From: Desulfuromonas sp.
Lineage (GTDB): Bacteria > Desulfobacterota > Desulfuromonadia > Desulfuromonadales > Desulfuromonadaceae
DNA: 64,000 nucleotides
NCBI GenBank assembly: GCA_002869685.1
Contig: PKUE01000007.1
Coordinates: forward strand, 24,772-88,771
Direction: 5' to 3'
Each line of letters opens with the position of its first letter. The stretch's first letter is position 1. Both the position numbers and the translations under genes were made by a program. A model generated the notes under the pieces. It was not told the DNA's origin and ran no database searches. It was given only the letters and a program-made list of their open reading frames with translations. This document shows positions 47,880 to 55,122 of the stretch, piece by piece.

Positions 47880-47918
47880 CGCCTTTGCCATAGAAGCGGG
47901 ATACCACTCTGTTCCCGC
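47878..47918 (-). promoter_or_regulatory. Candidate ANTAR-protein binding motif (dual hexaloop) in nifH leader
   Basis: First hairpin, 47896-47918: GCGGGA-AC, loop AGAGUG, GU, bulged A, UCCCGC. Second, 47878-47889: GGC, loop AAAGGC, GCC; its stem has only 3 bp. They are 6 bases apart. Both loops have A at position 1 and G at position 4, the signature of RNA bound by ANTAR-domain antiterminators. The second hairpin would block terminator T1. Confidence 0.6.
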
Positions 47919-47952
47919 CGTCATTGTTTTGTTCGTGTTACGACTTCTTTTA

Positions 47953-47970
47953 ATGCAGGCGATGTGCCAA
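47953..47970 (-). promoter_or_regulatory. Sigma54 (-24/-12) promoter of nifH
   Basis: Minus strand TTGGCAC-ATCGC-CTGCAT. The GG and GC dinucleotides are separated by exactly 10 bases, and only one base of the TTGGCAC-N5-TTGCA consensus differs. The predicted start near 47943 leaves a leader of about 257 bases before nifH. Confidence 0.88.
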
Positions 47971-48027
47971 AAAATAAAAATTATTTTTTTATCTTTACTT
48001 TCAACTACTTGCGATATTCAAACTAAA

Positions 48028-48049
48028 GTCACCACCTGCAAACGGTGAC
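48028..48049. promoter_or_regulatory. Candidate activator-binding dyad upstream of the nifH promoter
   Basis: Perfect inverted repeat GTCACC-N10-GGTGAC centred about 70 bases upstream of the -24 element, where sigma54 activators bind. It does not match the NifA consensus TGT-N10-ACA, which I did not find in this gap. Which activator would use it is unknown. Confidence 0.45.
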
Positions 48050-48100
48050 GGGTTGATTATTATTTAATCTCCTGATGCACTCGTGCTGAACAAAGTTGCA

Positions 48101-48538
48101 TCAAGAGTGCTCAATTTTTTCCAGTTGCAAGGCAAAGGTCAAATCGAGACCGGCCAGGAAATGATTACCGTCCATGGTAACATCATCACCATCAACTTTA
48201 GTGACCAGCATAATCACTTCCTGACTTGAGTTGGGCAAACGAATTTGCATCTTCTGCCCAACCGTTGGTTCCATATTTGCGGGCAGGTTGCTGCGCTTGA
48301 ACACCACAACATTTTCATCGCGACGTGGACCATAGGCGTGCTCCGATGGAATCACCACGTTATTCGCCATGCCGACCTTCATGCCGATAACGGCTTCTTC
48401 CAGCATGGGAAACACTTCGTTTGCACCAATCGTAAAAATCAGAGGGTCTCCCCCTTCCGTACTGTCAAAGATACGGCCGTTATCCAATGTTCCGATATAG
48501 TGAATACTGACTTTGTCACCTTTTTGTGCACGACTCAT
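48101..48538 (-). CDS. FKBP-type peptidyl-prolyl isomerase (SlyD-like)
   Basis: A 145-residue FKBP with an inserted flap as in SlyD: GDKVSIHYIGTLDNGRIFDSTEGGDPLIFTIG at the N-terminus, EEAVIGMKVGMANNVVIPSEHAYG, then the insert domain and ATMDGNHFLAGLDLTF-like (VTMDGNHFLAGLDLTFALQLE) end. It lacks the His-rich metal-binding tail of E. coli SlyD. It may help fold proteins encoded upstream. Starts at ATG 48538 after GAGG; last gene of the draG operon. Confidence 0.88.
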   Translation of the reverse strand: MSRAQKGDKVSIHYIGTLDNGRIFDSTEGGDPLIFTIGANEVFPMLEEAVIGMKVGMANNVVIPSEHAYGPRRDENVVVFKRSNLPANMEPTVGQKMQIRLPNSSQEVIMLVTKVDGDDVTMDGNHFLAGLDLTFALQLEKIEHS

Positions 48539-48549
48539 AATATTCATCC

Positions 48550-48981
48550 TCACTGTTCTATACTGATAATGGTGAAGCGGTCGTCAAAATAACGCTCAAG
48601 GATCGGTCGAACATCTTTCCAACTCAACCCTCCCCCGCCACATCCGGGGCGCGGAACAACAACACAACTCCAGCCGTTGGCATTCGTCAGTTCCAGCAAC
48701 TCACAACAGGACTGCTCAATCAATGCCAGACTGGGGACTTCGTAAGGGGTGTGCTCCACGGGAAAACTGACCAGGCCATGATCAAGGAGGTAAACATGAT
48801 TCCCGCCCTGACGGATCAGGGCACCAAGTTGCTCATCAAGACCAGCAAAGCGCTCACGCGCCTGGGCGGCACAGCCCCGCGGCATTGCGCAACGCCCGGA
48901 GCGACTGACGCTGCCACCGGTGGTAATGGCAATAATGGCCTGATCGAGAAACGACCACATGTCACCACAGTACTCAATCAT
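48550..48981 (-). CDS. Macro-domain-like ADP-ribose-binding protein
   Basis: A 143-residue protein resembling the short macro-domain proteins annotated as ADP-ribose binding: GDMWSFLDQAIIAITTGGSV at the N-terminus, MPRGCAAQARERFAGLDEQLG, GLVSFPVEH, and PRPGCGGGGLSWKDVRPIL followed by DDRFTIISIE. The Gly-rich loops fit the phosphate-binding loops of macro folds. It overlaps the upstream 99-codon gene by four bases (ATGA), and draG, which releases ADP-ribose from NifH, lies in the same run of genes. A role in binding or processing ADP-ribose freed from nitrogenase is inferred. The fold is my recognition from sequence and needs profile confirmation. Confidence 0.65.
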   Translation of the reverse strand: MIEYCGDMWSFLDQAIIAITTGGSVSRSGRCAMPRGCAAQARERFAGLDEQLGALIRQGGNHVYLLDHGLVSFPVEHTPYEVPSLALIEQSCCELLELTNANGWSCVVVPRPGCGGGGLSWKDVRPILERYFDDRFTIISIEQ

Positions 48982-49277
48982 TTTTTGTAGTCAATTTCCA
49001 ACATATCCGACATCACCTCACACAGATAGGTATAGACCTCGCCGCGCGAGCTGATAAAACCGGGCATTTCGCCAAGGACTTCTTCCATTTTATGCAGGAT
49101 GGTCTCCTGATTGACATTTAGCGCATCCATCACATGCTCAAACATCGGCAGAACATCATAGAGGTCATCCCGGTCAAAGACTTCCTCATCAGGCAGACCG
49201 TTGAATTTTTCCAGGTGCCTGTTTTCATGATTTTTAGGATATTTATATTGCAGGTCAGACGGTTTAATTTCGATCAT
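48978..49277 (-). CDS. Unknown 99-residue protein in the draG operon
   Basis: An acidic, mostly helical protein of 99 residues. It has a short basic N-terminus (KYPKNHENRHLEKFNGLPDEE), then a helical part (DVLPMFEHVMDALNVNQETILHKMEEVL) ending GEVYTYLCEVMSDMLEI. I recognise no family. There is no signal peptide or membrane segment. It starts 35 bases after the HTH gene and overlaps the macro gene by 4 bases, so it is likely translated with it. Confidence 0.7.
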   Translation of the reverse strand: MIEIKPSDLQYKYPKNHENRHLEKFNGLPDEEVFDRDDLYDVLPMFEHVMDALNVNQETILHKMEEVLGEMPGFISSRGEVYTYLCEVMSDMLEIDYKK

Positions 49278-49312
49278 AGTGTTTCTCCGTATGTGGGACT
49301 GAAAAAACTAAG

Positions 49313-49558
49313 TTACTCACACGAGCCACAAGACGAATGATGACATTCATGCTTTTTACACAGACCTTTGTCCGCTGATTCGTTTTTGTTGCGGTACTCT
49401 TCGAGGCTCTCCAGAGAGACATACCACTGACCGTTGACTTCGAGACCAACCATCAATTTGTGTTTCAGATGCATCAGGACGCTCATCGGCGTCGTTCCCA
49501 GCATCTCGGCAGCCCGCTCCAGAGTACACATGGCGCCAGTTTGAGTTGATTCAGACAT
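49313..49558 (-). CDS. Small HTH protein with Cys/His-rich tail
   Basis: An 81-residue protein. Residues ~10-60 form a MerR/excisionase-like winged helix (TLERAAEMLGTTPMSVLMHLKHKLMVGLEVNGQWYVSLESLEEY). The C-terminal 15 residues are CKKHECHHSSCGSCE, a dense metal- or cluster-binding group. It may be a DNA- or RNA-binding redox or metal sensor. The ATG at 49558 has AAGGAG seven bases upstream. It sits 42 bases after draG. Function is unknown. Confidence 0.72.
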   Translation of the reverse strand: MSESTQTGAMCTLERAAEMLGTTPMSVLMHLKHKLMVGLEVNGQWYVSLESLEEYRNKNESADKGLCKKHECHHSSCGSCE

Positions 49559-49600
49559 AACAGATCTCCTTTTTCTAAACATGAGGGGTGTGTTACAAAA

Positions 49601-50500
49601 TCACTGTGGCCGGGTTGCCAGAGGCGACAGATGAATCAGCCTCTCCCCCGCCACAGTCACCTCGTGACGCACCTGCTTGTTCAATTTCTTCTTCCAATGC
49701 TTGGGAATCGCATCCATCCCGTAAAAAGCCCCGGCGATCATTCCGGCGATGGCTCCAGTGGTGTCAGCATCACCACCCTGATTGACAATCCCGATCAGAC
49801 ACTCTTCAAACGTTGCCGTGGAAAACAGGTAATGAAAAACCGTCTGCAAGGTATCAACGATGTATCCTGACGCATTGCCCTTATAGTTATGAAACTTGAA
49901 ATTCGGAAACTCATCCGTCAATCTCCGGGTACATTCATGGAGTTGAAAACGATCCGCGCCAAGAATAGCCGCCTGAACCATCTCTCCAACACAGAGCGTA
50001 CCAGCATCGGATAACGGATGATTGTGGGTCAGATGCGCCTGTTCCAAGGTGCATCTGCGAAACAACGCCTCATCACCAACGGTGTATAACGCGACAGGAG
50101 CCATCCGCATTGCGGCGCCATTCCCGGCGTCCCAGTCGTTACGGGGCATTCCCAGAATCCCCTTGGTCATATAGGTCCGAATTCCCTTACGTACCGTCGA
50201 TCCGATATCAATCGGCTTGCTCTTCATCCAGGTGACGAAATTATCGGCAATCTCTTTTTGGCTCCATACACCGCTTGCTAGAATGGCATCAGCGATCGCC
50301 AGGGACATTTCCGTATCGTCAGTGACAAAACCGGCTTTTAGATTCAGCCAGCCACCACCACAGATCGCTTTATGGACGCCATGGCGTGACTTGATCTCGT
50401 TGGGGGTCATGAATTCCGTCGTTGCCCCCAATGCATCACCAATGGCCAACCCGAGAAACGCCGCTTGTGCCCGGCTGATGTGATCCGCCGATAAACTCAC
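49601..50500 (-). CDS. draG: ADP-ribosyl-[dinitrogen reductase] glycohydrolase
   Basis: A 299-residue ADP-ribosylglycohydrolase that removes ADP-ribose from Arg104-type residues of NifH and so reactivates nitrogenase. Dinuclear metal ligands are in GFVTDDTEMSLAIADAIL and NQGGDADTTGAIAGMIAGA. N-terminal AAFLGLAIGDALGATTEFM is typical. The start is GTG 50500, four bases after GGAGG; an in-frame extension upstream crosses a hairpin and has no similarity. Downstream of amtB and porin, consistent with GlnK/AmtB-dependent control of DraG location. Confidence 0.95.
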   Translation of the reverse strand: MSLSADHISRAQAAFLGLAIGDALGATTEFMTPNEIKSRHGVHKAICGGGWLNLKAGFVTDDTEMSLAIADAILASGVWSQKEIADNFVTWMKSKPIDIGSTVRKGIRTYMTKGILGMPRNDWDAGNGAAMRMAPVALYTVGDEALFRRCTLEQAHLTHNHPLSDAGTLCVGEMVQAAILGADRFQLHECTRRLTDEFPNFKFHNYKGNASGYIVDTLQTVFHYLFSTATFEECLIGIVNQGGDADTTGAIAGMIAGAFYGMDAIPKHWKKKLNKQVRHEVTVAGERLIHLSPLATRPQ

Positions 50501-50520
50501 AAAACCTCCTGGAATGATGA

Positions 50521-50548
50521 GGGCCGTCAACCATGCGGTTGACGGCCC
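50521..50548 (-). other. Stable hairpin between porin gene and draG
   Basis: A perfect 12-bp stem GGGCCGTCAACC / GGTTGACGGCCC with a 4-base loop, 32 bases after the porin stop and 20 bases before the draG start. There is no U-run. It could reduce draG expression relative to the porin or protect the upstream mRNA. Confidence 0.65.
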
Positions 50549-50580
50549 CATTGCCGTACGAAAAACTTGAAAATCGTTTT

Positions 50581-51324
50581 TTAGAATGCGTACGTTACCG
50601 CAACACCAGAAACGATTTCGCTGTTACCAGCGTTCATGGAATCGATAGAATCTTTTGCTTCATCGCTGATCCCTTCAGAGAACAGGACAGAAGCATTAAC
50701 GCTGACAGTCTCGCTGATCGCGTAATCCAGAGCTGCGCTCAGCTCGTAGTTGTGGAACTCATCGTAGTCACCAACAGCGTAATCGCTGGATTGGTTGTAG
50801 CTCACCAGAGCACCCAGGCTCAGAGCCAGAGCGTCAGTGAAAGCAATGTCATGACCGACAGAAAGGGTGTAGAACAGACCAGTTTCATCACACTCGTCCC
50901 AGTCGTAGTAAACGGTCAGAGCGGGGCTCAGGATCGTGTTCAGAGCGATAGACAGATAGAGTTCGTTGGTATCAGGAATACTGTCAAGCTGATAGAAAAT
51001 GTTACCTACGCTGATGGAAACCAGATCGTTCAGATCGCGGCTGTAATCGAGAACGATATCAGTTTCATTAGCTTCACCATCTTCATAACCTTCGTCAGTA
51101 GACAGTTGCAGGTTAGTCCAGTAGCTTACGGTGCAGTTTCCAGCGGTAATATCAACACCACCTTGAGCAACAGGCTGGCTGCCACTCAGGTCAAAACCAC
51201 GCCACAGGTACTTGCTATAAACGCCGACATACGCATCGCCGTTCACTTCAACTGCTGAAGCGGTTGAGCACAGGCCCACCAGAAGCATTAACAGTCCTAC
51301 CAGAGCTACATTGAATTTTTGCAT
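50581..51324 (-). CDS. TorF/TIGR02001-like outer-membrane porin
   Basis: A 247-residue outer-membrane protein. The signal peptide (VALVGLLMLLVGLCSTASA) is cleaved before VEVNGDAYVG. The mature barrel begins GVYSKYLWRGFDLSGSQPVAQGGVDI, the pattern of the TorF/TIGR02001 putative porins, and ends in VSGVAVTYAF with the C-terminal Phe needed for outer-membrane assembly. Its place between amtB and draG suggests that it passes a nitrogen source such as ammonium, but this is inference. Confidence 0.82.
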   Translation of the reverse strand: MQKFNVALVGLLMLLVGLCSTASAVEVNGDAYVGVYSKYLWRGFDLSGSQPVAQGGVDITAGNCTVSYWTNLQLSTDEGYEDGEANETDIVLDYSRDLNDLVSISVGNIFYQLDSIPDTNELYLSIALNTILSPALTVYYDWDECDETGLFYTLSVGHDIAFTDALALSLGALVSYNQSSDYAVGDYDEFHNYELSAALDYAISETVSVNASVLFSEGISDEAKDSIDSMNAGNSEIVSGVAVTYAF

Positions 51325-51352
51325 TTCGATCTCCTTTTTCAGTTAGTTGATC

Positions 51353-51410
51353 CCATCCCAACCATTGAGATGGTATCGATGATGTGGCAGTCATCTCCGC
51401 ACCGATGCGG
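51353..51410 (-). promoter_or_regulatory. Two hairpins in the porin leader
   Basis: Minus-strand RNA: CCGC, loop AUCGGU, GCGG (51397-51410), then CCAUCUC, a seven-base loop AAUGGUU, GGGAUGG (51353-51373). The first loop has A1/G4 like the nifH and glnK hairpins; the second is one base too long. They are 23 bases apart with no terminator before the porin gene, so an ANTAR target here is only a possibility. Confidence 0.3.
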
Positions 51411-51425
51411 ATTTGAGAGAAAGTT

Positions 51426-51455
51426 CTCACCCACCTCCATCTGGAGATGGGTGAG
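51426..51455 (-). terminator. Hairpin after amtB
   Basis: A 13-bp stem CTCACCCATCTCC / GGAGGTGGGTGAG (one G-U pair) with loop AGAT, 12 bases after the amtB stop, followed on the minus strand by AACTTTCTCTC. Lack of a good U-run suggests partial termination or 3'-end protection of glnK-amtB mRNA. Confidence 0.6.
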
Positions 51456-51467
51456 GTAAATCAAAAT

Positions 51468-52784
51468 TTAACGGTTGTTGGTATGTACCGGTTGGAAATC
51501 CGGATACGCTTCCATACCGATCTCAGCAATATCAAGACCACGGAATTCGTCTTCTTCACTGCAGCGCACGCCAATAGTGAACTTGATCACCAGCCAGACA
51601 ATGGAGCTTGTAACGATAACGAAGGCACCGATGGAGACAACGCCGATCAGTTGAGTGACAAAGCTGGCACCATCGTCACAGATGGGTACTGCAAGAGTTC
51701 CCCAGATACCGCAGACCAAGTGGACAGACAAGGCACCAACAACATCGTCAATTTTCAGCTTATCAAAGAAAGGAATGGCGAAGACAACCAGAACACCACC
51801 AACAGCACCGATCAGGATGGCAGCACCGGGAGTCGGAGCAGCAGGGCTGGCGGTAATACTTACCAGGCCGGCCAGAGCACCGTTGAGAGCCATGGTAACG
51901 TCTGTCTTTTTGTACATCAGTTGTACAGCGATCATGGCAGCAATCATACCGCCACAAGCTGCGAGGTTCGTATTGATATAGACGCTGCCCTGCTCGATAG
52001 CAGAACCGGCAACACCGAGAGCCAGAGCACTACCACCGTTAAAGCCGAACCAACCCATCCACAGGATAAAGCTGCCCAGAGTAGCCAGAGGGATATTGGA
52101 ACCGGGGATCGGGTTAACACGGCCATCGCTGCTGTACTTACCTTTACGTGCGCCAAGGATAATTGCGCCCGTCAGAGCGGCCCAACCACCAACAGAGTGA
52201 ACCAGAGTAGAACCGGCATAGTCAGAGAAGCCCATTTCAGACAGCCAGCCACCGCCCCAAACCCAGGAGCCCTGGATCGGATAGATGATACCGGTCAAAA
52301 CAACGCAGAACAGCAGGAAAGACCACAGTTTGATCCGCTCAGCAACGCAACCGGAAACAACCGAACAGGCAGCGCCACAGAAGACCATTTGAAAGAACCA
52401 GTCAGAACCCGCAGAATAACCGGCGGAGAAGTCACCAGCCAAAGCCGCGGCATCATCAGCGCCCCAGATGGCGAAAGTGCCCATAAAGCCACCGTTAACA
52501 TCCATATACATCAGGTTGTAACCGACGACATAAAAGAGGATACCGGCAACGCCGAACAGAGAAATATTTTTCAAGCAGATCGTTGCAACGTTTTTGGAAC
52601 GAACCAGGCCAGCTTCAAGCATCGCAAAGCCGGCAGCCATCCACATAACCAGAACACCGCTGATCAGGAATGAAAATGTGTTGAGGATATAGGTTACTTC
52701 AGAGACTGCTTCTTCTTCAGCAAAACCAATCGAGGGGAGTGCAATGAGCAGTGCCACCAGACTAAGTAATTTCAATTTCTTCAT
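51468..52784 (-). CDS. amtB: Ammonium transporter
   Basis: A 438-residue AmtB/Amt protein. A cleavable signal peptide (LSLVALLIALPSIGFA) precedes about eleven helices. The two pore histidines are in STLVHSVGGWAALTGA and ALSVHLVCGIWGTLA, and ALGTFILWMGWFGFNGGS-like (here LGSFILWMGWFGFNGGSA) is conserved. It imports ammonium and binds GlnK when nitrogen is plentiful. It follows glnK by 37 bases, the standard glnK-amtB pair. Confidence 0.97.
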   Translation of the reverse strand: MKKLKLLSLVALLIALPSIGFAEEEAVSEVTYILNTFSFLISGVLVMWMAAGFAMLEAGLVRSKNVATICLKNISLFGVAGILFYVVGYNLMYMDVNGGFMGTFAIWGADDAAALAGDFSAGYSAGSDWFFQMVFCGAACSVVSGCVAERIKLWSFLLFCVVLTGIIYPIQGSWVWGGGWLSEMGFSDYAGSTLVHSVGGWAALTGAIILGARKGKYSSDGRVNPIPGSNIPLATLGSFILWMGWFGFNGGSALALGVAGSAIEQGSVYINTNLAACGGMIAAMIAVQLMYKKTDVTMALNGALAGLVSITASPAAPTPGAAILIGAVGGVLVVFAIPFFDKLKIDDVVGALSVHLVCGIWGTLAVPICDDGASFVTQLIGVVSIGAFVIVTSSIVWLVIKFTIGVRCSEEDEFRGLDIAEIGMEAYPDFQPVHTNNR

Positions 52785-52821
52785 TTCAAGTTCTCCTGTT
52801 TCTTGAATTTATCGTTAAGAT

Positions 52822-53239
<418 letters not shown>

Positions 53240-53251
<12 letters not shown>

Positions 53252-53289
53252 GCCCTAGCCTCGCCTGATAACGCAACGCCGTTGTTGCA
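53240..53289 (-). promoter_or_regulatory. Candidate ANTAR-protein binding motif (dual hexaloop) in glnK leader
   Basis: First hairpin, 53272-53289: stem UGCAAC / GUUGCG with loop AACGGC. Second, 53240-53257: stem UAGGGC / GCUCUG (6 bp including G-U pairs) with loop AAAGGC. Both loops are six bases with A1 and G4. The second loop is identical to that in the nifH leader, inside a shared 11-base block GGCAAAGGCGC. Forming the second hairpin uses up the 5' arm of the terminator at 53185-53251. Confidence 0.72.
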
Positions 53290-53408
53290 ACAGGACCAAT
53301 TTCTTATTTTCGATAACGAATCGTTTCGATCCGTGAATCAACCTGATCAGCTTGCTCTTGAGTTCATTCCATTTACTAATGATATGAATGGATCTCGATT
53401 AGCAGTTA

Positions 53409-53426
53409 TTGCATGGGGTGTGCCAA
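53409..53426 (-). promoter_or_regulatory. Sigma54 (-24/-12) promoter of glnK-amtB
   Basis: Minus strand TTGGCAC-ACCCC-ATGCAA; GG and GC are 10 bases apart and one base departs from TTGGCAC-N5-TTGCA. Predicted start near 53399, giving a leader of about 240 bases before glnK. Confidence 0.88.
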
Positions 53427-53532
53427 CTATGTAAAGGCCCAAAACTACGGGTTCGTTTACAGCATCTGCACAAAAAATGCTCAAATTTAATGCAACCCTA
53501 ATCGCCACTGAGTAGTTAAGAAGCACAACCCC

Positions 53533-55122
53533 TTAGCGGGTTCGCACAGGCAGGCGGATAATGAATCGGCTGCCCTGCCCGGGGGTAGATTCAAAGTTCA
53601 GCGACCCCTCGTGCTCAGACATGATCTTACGACACAGGTACAAACCAAGCCCCGTTCCTTCCCCCTCAGGTTTGGTGGTGTAAAACGGTTCAAAGATTTT
53701 TTCACTGATGGCTGCATCCACCCCCGGCCCCGTGTCGGCAATGACAATTTCCACGCCGAAATCAAGGGCACGAGTTGTCAATGTGATGATGCCGGGCTCC
53801 TTCATGGCTTGTACAGCATTCATAATCAGATTGATATACACCTGCTTCAACTGATTCGGGTCTGCCATGATTTCAGGGACATCACCAAACTGCCGCACCA
53901 CTTCATGTTGACCGCGTTGAACCTGGTAACCAATAAACGTCAATACCTGATCAAGAACCTCATTGACGTTTATTTGATGTTTTTTCATGCCGCCACTACG
54001 GGAGAAGCCAAGCATCCCGCCGGTCAGCGCCTGCAACCGTTCAACCTCACTGCCGATCCGCACCAGCAGCTCCTGATGAAAGTCGGACAATTTTTCCTCA
54101 CGTAACAGCAGCTGGGCACTATAAGAAATAACCTCAAGGGGATTATTGATTTCATGGGCGATGCCACTGGAAAGACGACCGATTTCAGCCAGCTTTTCCG
54201 ATTGGATCATCTGATCGAGCAACCCTTTAAACTCTGTGATGTCCTCGACGACAATAACGACACCCGTCGTCATGTCACCGTCTTTGAGCGGACTCAGCCG
54301 GCGCTTCTGCACCCGGCGCTGACCTTGAAGATTGTAGTGAATCAATTGGAGTTTTTCAGGCTTCCCCGTGCGCAGAACCTGGTTAAGGCGGTCATCAAAT
54401 CCCTCGCCAGCCAGAACGGGAAATAGGGTCAGCAGTGGTCGGCCAAGGACTTGGTCTTCTGTCATGCCACTGGCTTTTTCCATCCGTTTATTCCACGACG
54501 TGATACACAGACTCGAATCGAGAGTATAAATTCCCAGCGTGGTACTTTGCAGGATACGATCGTTGAACTGATGCAACTGACGATAACGCTCCGTCAACTG
54601 CAGAGTCCCTTCATAAAGACGGGCATTTTCGATGGCGATAGCCGCCTGTGCCGCCATGGTCATCAACGGGGCAACATCCTCAGAATGGAAAGCGCCCTCC
54701 CGATGACTTTCAACGTTAAAAACACCAATGACTCGATCACGGGCCACCAGCGGAACACACAAGGCGCTGCGTGCTCCGGGAATCCCAGGAATATAGTCAC
54801 TGTCTTCAGTGACATTATCGATCAACACGGGGGCGGCACTGGCCGCGACTCGCCCCATAATCCCTTCGCCCATTTTGAGCTTGCGCCTCAATGCGGGGTC
54901 TGGATAGCCGTAAGAGGCCGCAAGAATCAGGTCCTTACCATCCTCAGACACCAATCGCATGATGGCATTCTTAAACTGGAAGACATTTTTTGAGATCTGG
55001 AGAATTTTGTTAAGCAGTTCCTGCAATGACGTAATTGAAATCAACTCATTGCCAATGGCATGATATGCCCGCAGAAGTCGTTGTTCCTGCGAATCATCGA
55101 TGTTTTCTGACCGTTTATCCAC
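53533..55122 (-). CDS. GAF-PAS sensor histidine kinase, probable nitrogen-fixation regulator (GnfK-like)
   Basis: A 529-residue soluble kinase. GAF domain (about 25-170: MGEGIMGRVAASAAPVLIDNV, LCVPLVARDRVIGVFNVES), PAS domain (about 185-300: LGIYTLDSSLCITSWNKRMEKASGM), HisKA with His323 in LSSGIAHEINNPLEVI, and a HATPase domain (NLIMNAVQAMKE, DTGPGVD, GTGLGLYLCRKI). No membrane helix. It lies in an operon with a REC-ANTAR regulator and draT, and is the likely partner of that regulator, comparable to GnfK of Geobacter sulfurreducens. Start taken as GTG 55122 behind GGAG, overlapping draT by 8 bases; longer frames run deep into draT. Confidence 0.85.
   Translation of the reverse strand: MDKRSENIDDSQEQRLLRAYHAIGNELISITSLQELLNKILQISKNVFQFKNAIMRLVSEDGKDLILAASYGYPDPALRRKLKMGEGIMGRVAASAAPVLIDNVTEDSDYIPGIPGARSALCVPLVARDRVIGVFNVESHREGAFHSEDVAPLMTMAAQAAIAIENARLYEGTLQLTERYRQLHQFNDRILQSTTLGIYTLDSSLCITSWNKRMEKASGMTEDQVLGRPLLTLFPVLAGEGFDDRLNQVLRTGKPEKLQLIHYNLQGQRRVQKRRLSPLKDGDMTTGVVIVVEDITEFKGLLDQMIQSEKLAEIGRLSSGIAHEINNPLEVISYSAQLLLREEKLSDFHQELLVRIGSEVERLQALTGGMLGFSRSGGMKKHQINVNEVLDQVLTFIGYQVQRGQHEVVRQFGDVPEIMADPNQLKQVYINLIMNAVQAMKEPGIITLTTRALDFGVEIVIADTGPGVDAAISEKIFEPFYTTKPEGEGTGLGLYLCRKIMSEHEGSLNFESTPGQGSRFIIRLPVRTR

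Noticed and set aside
51447..52673. Long plus-strand open frame of about 400 codons opposite amtB
   Set aside because: It is the antisense of a strongly conserved ammonium transporter; its translation is low-complexity and resembles no family.
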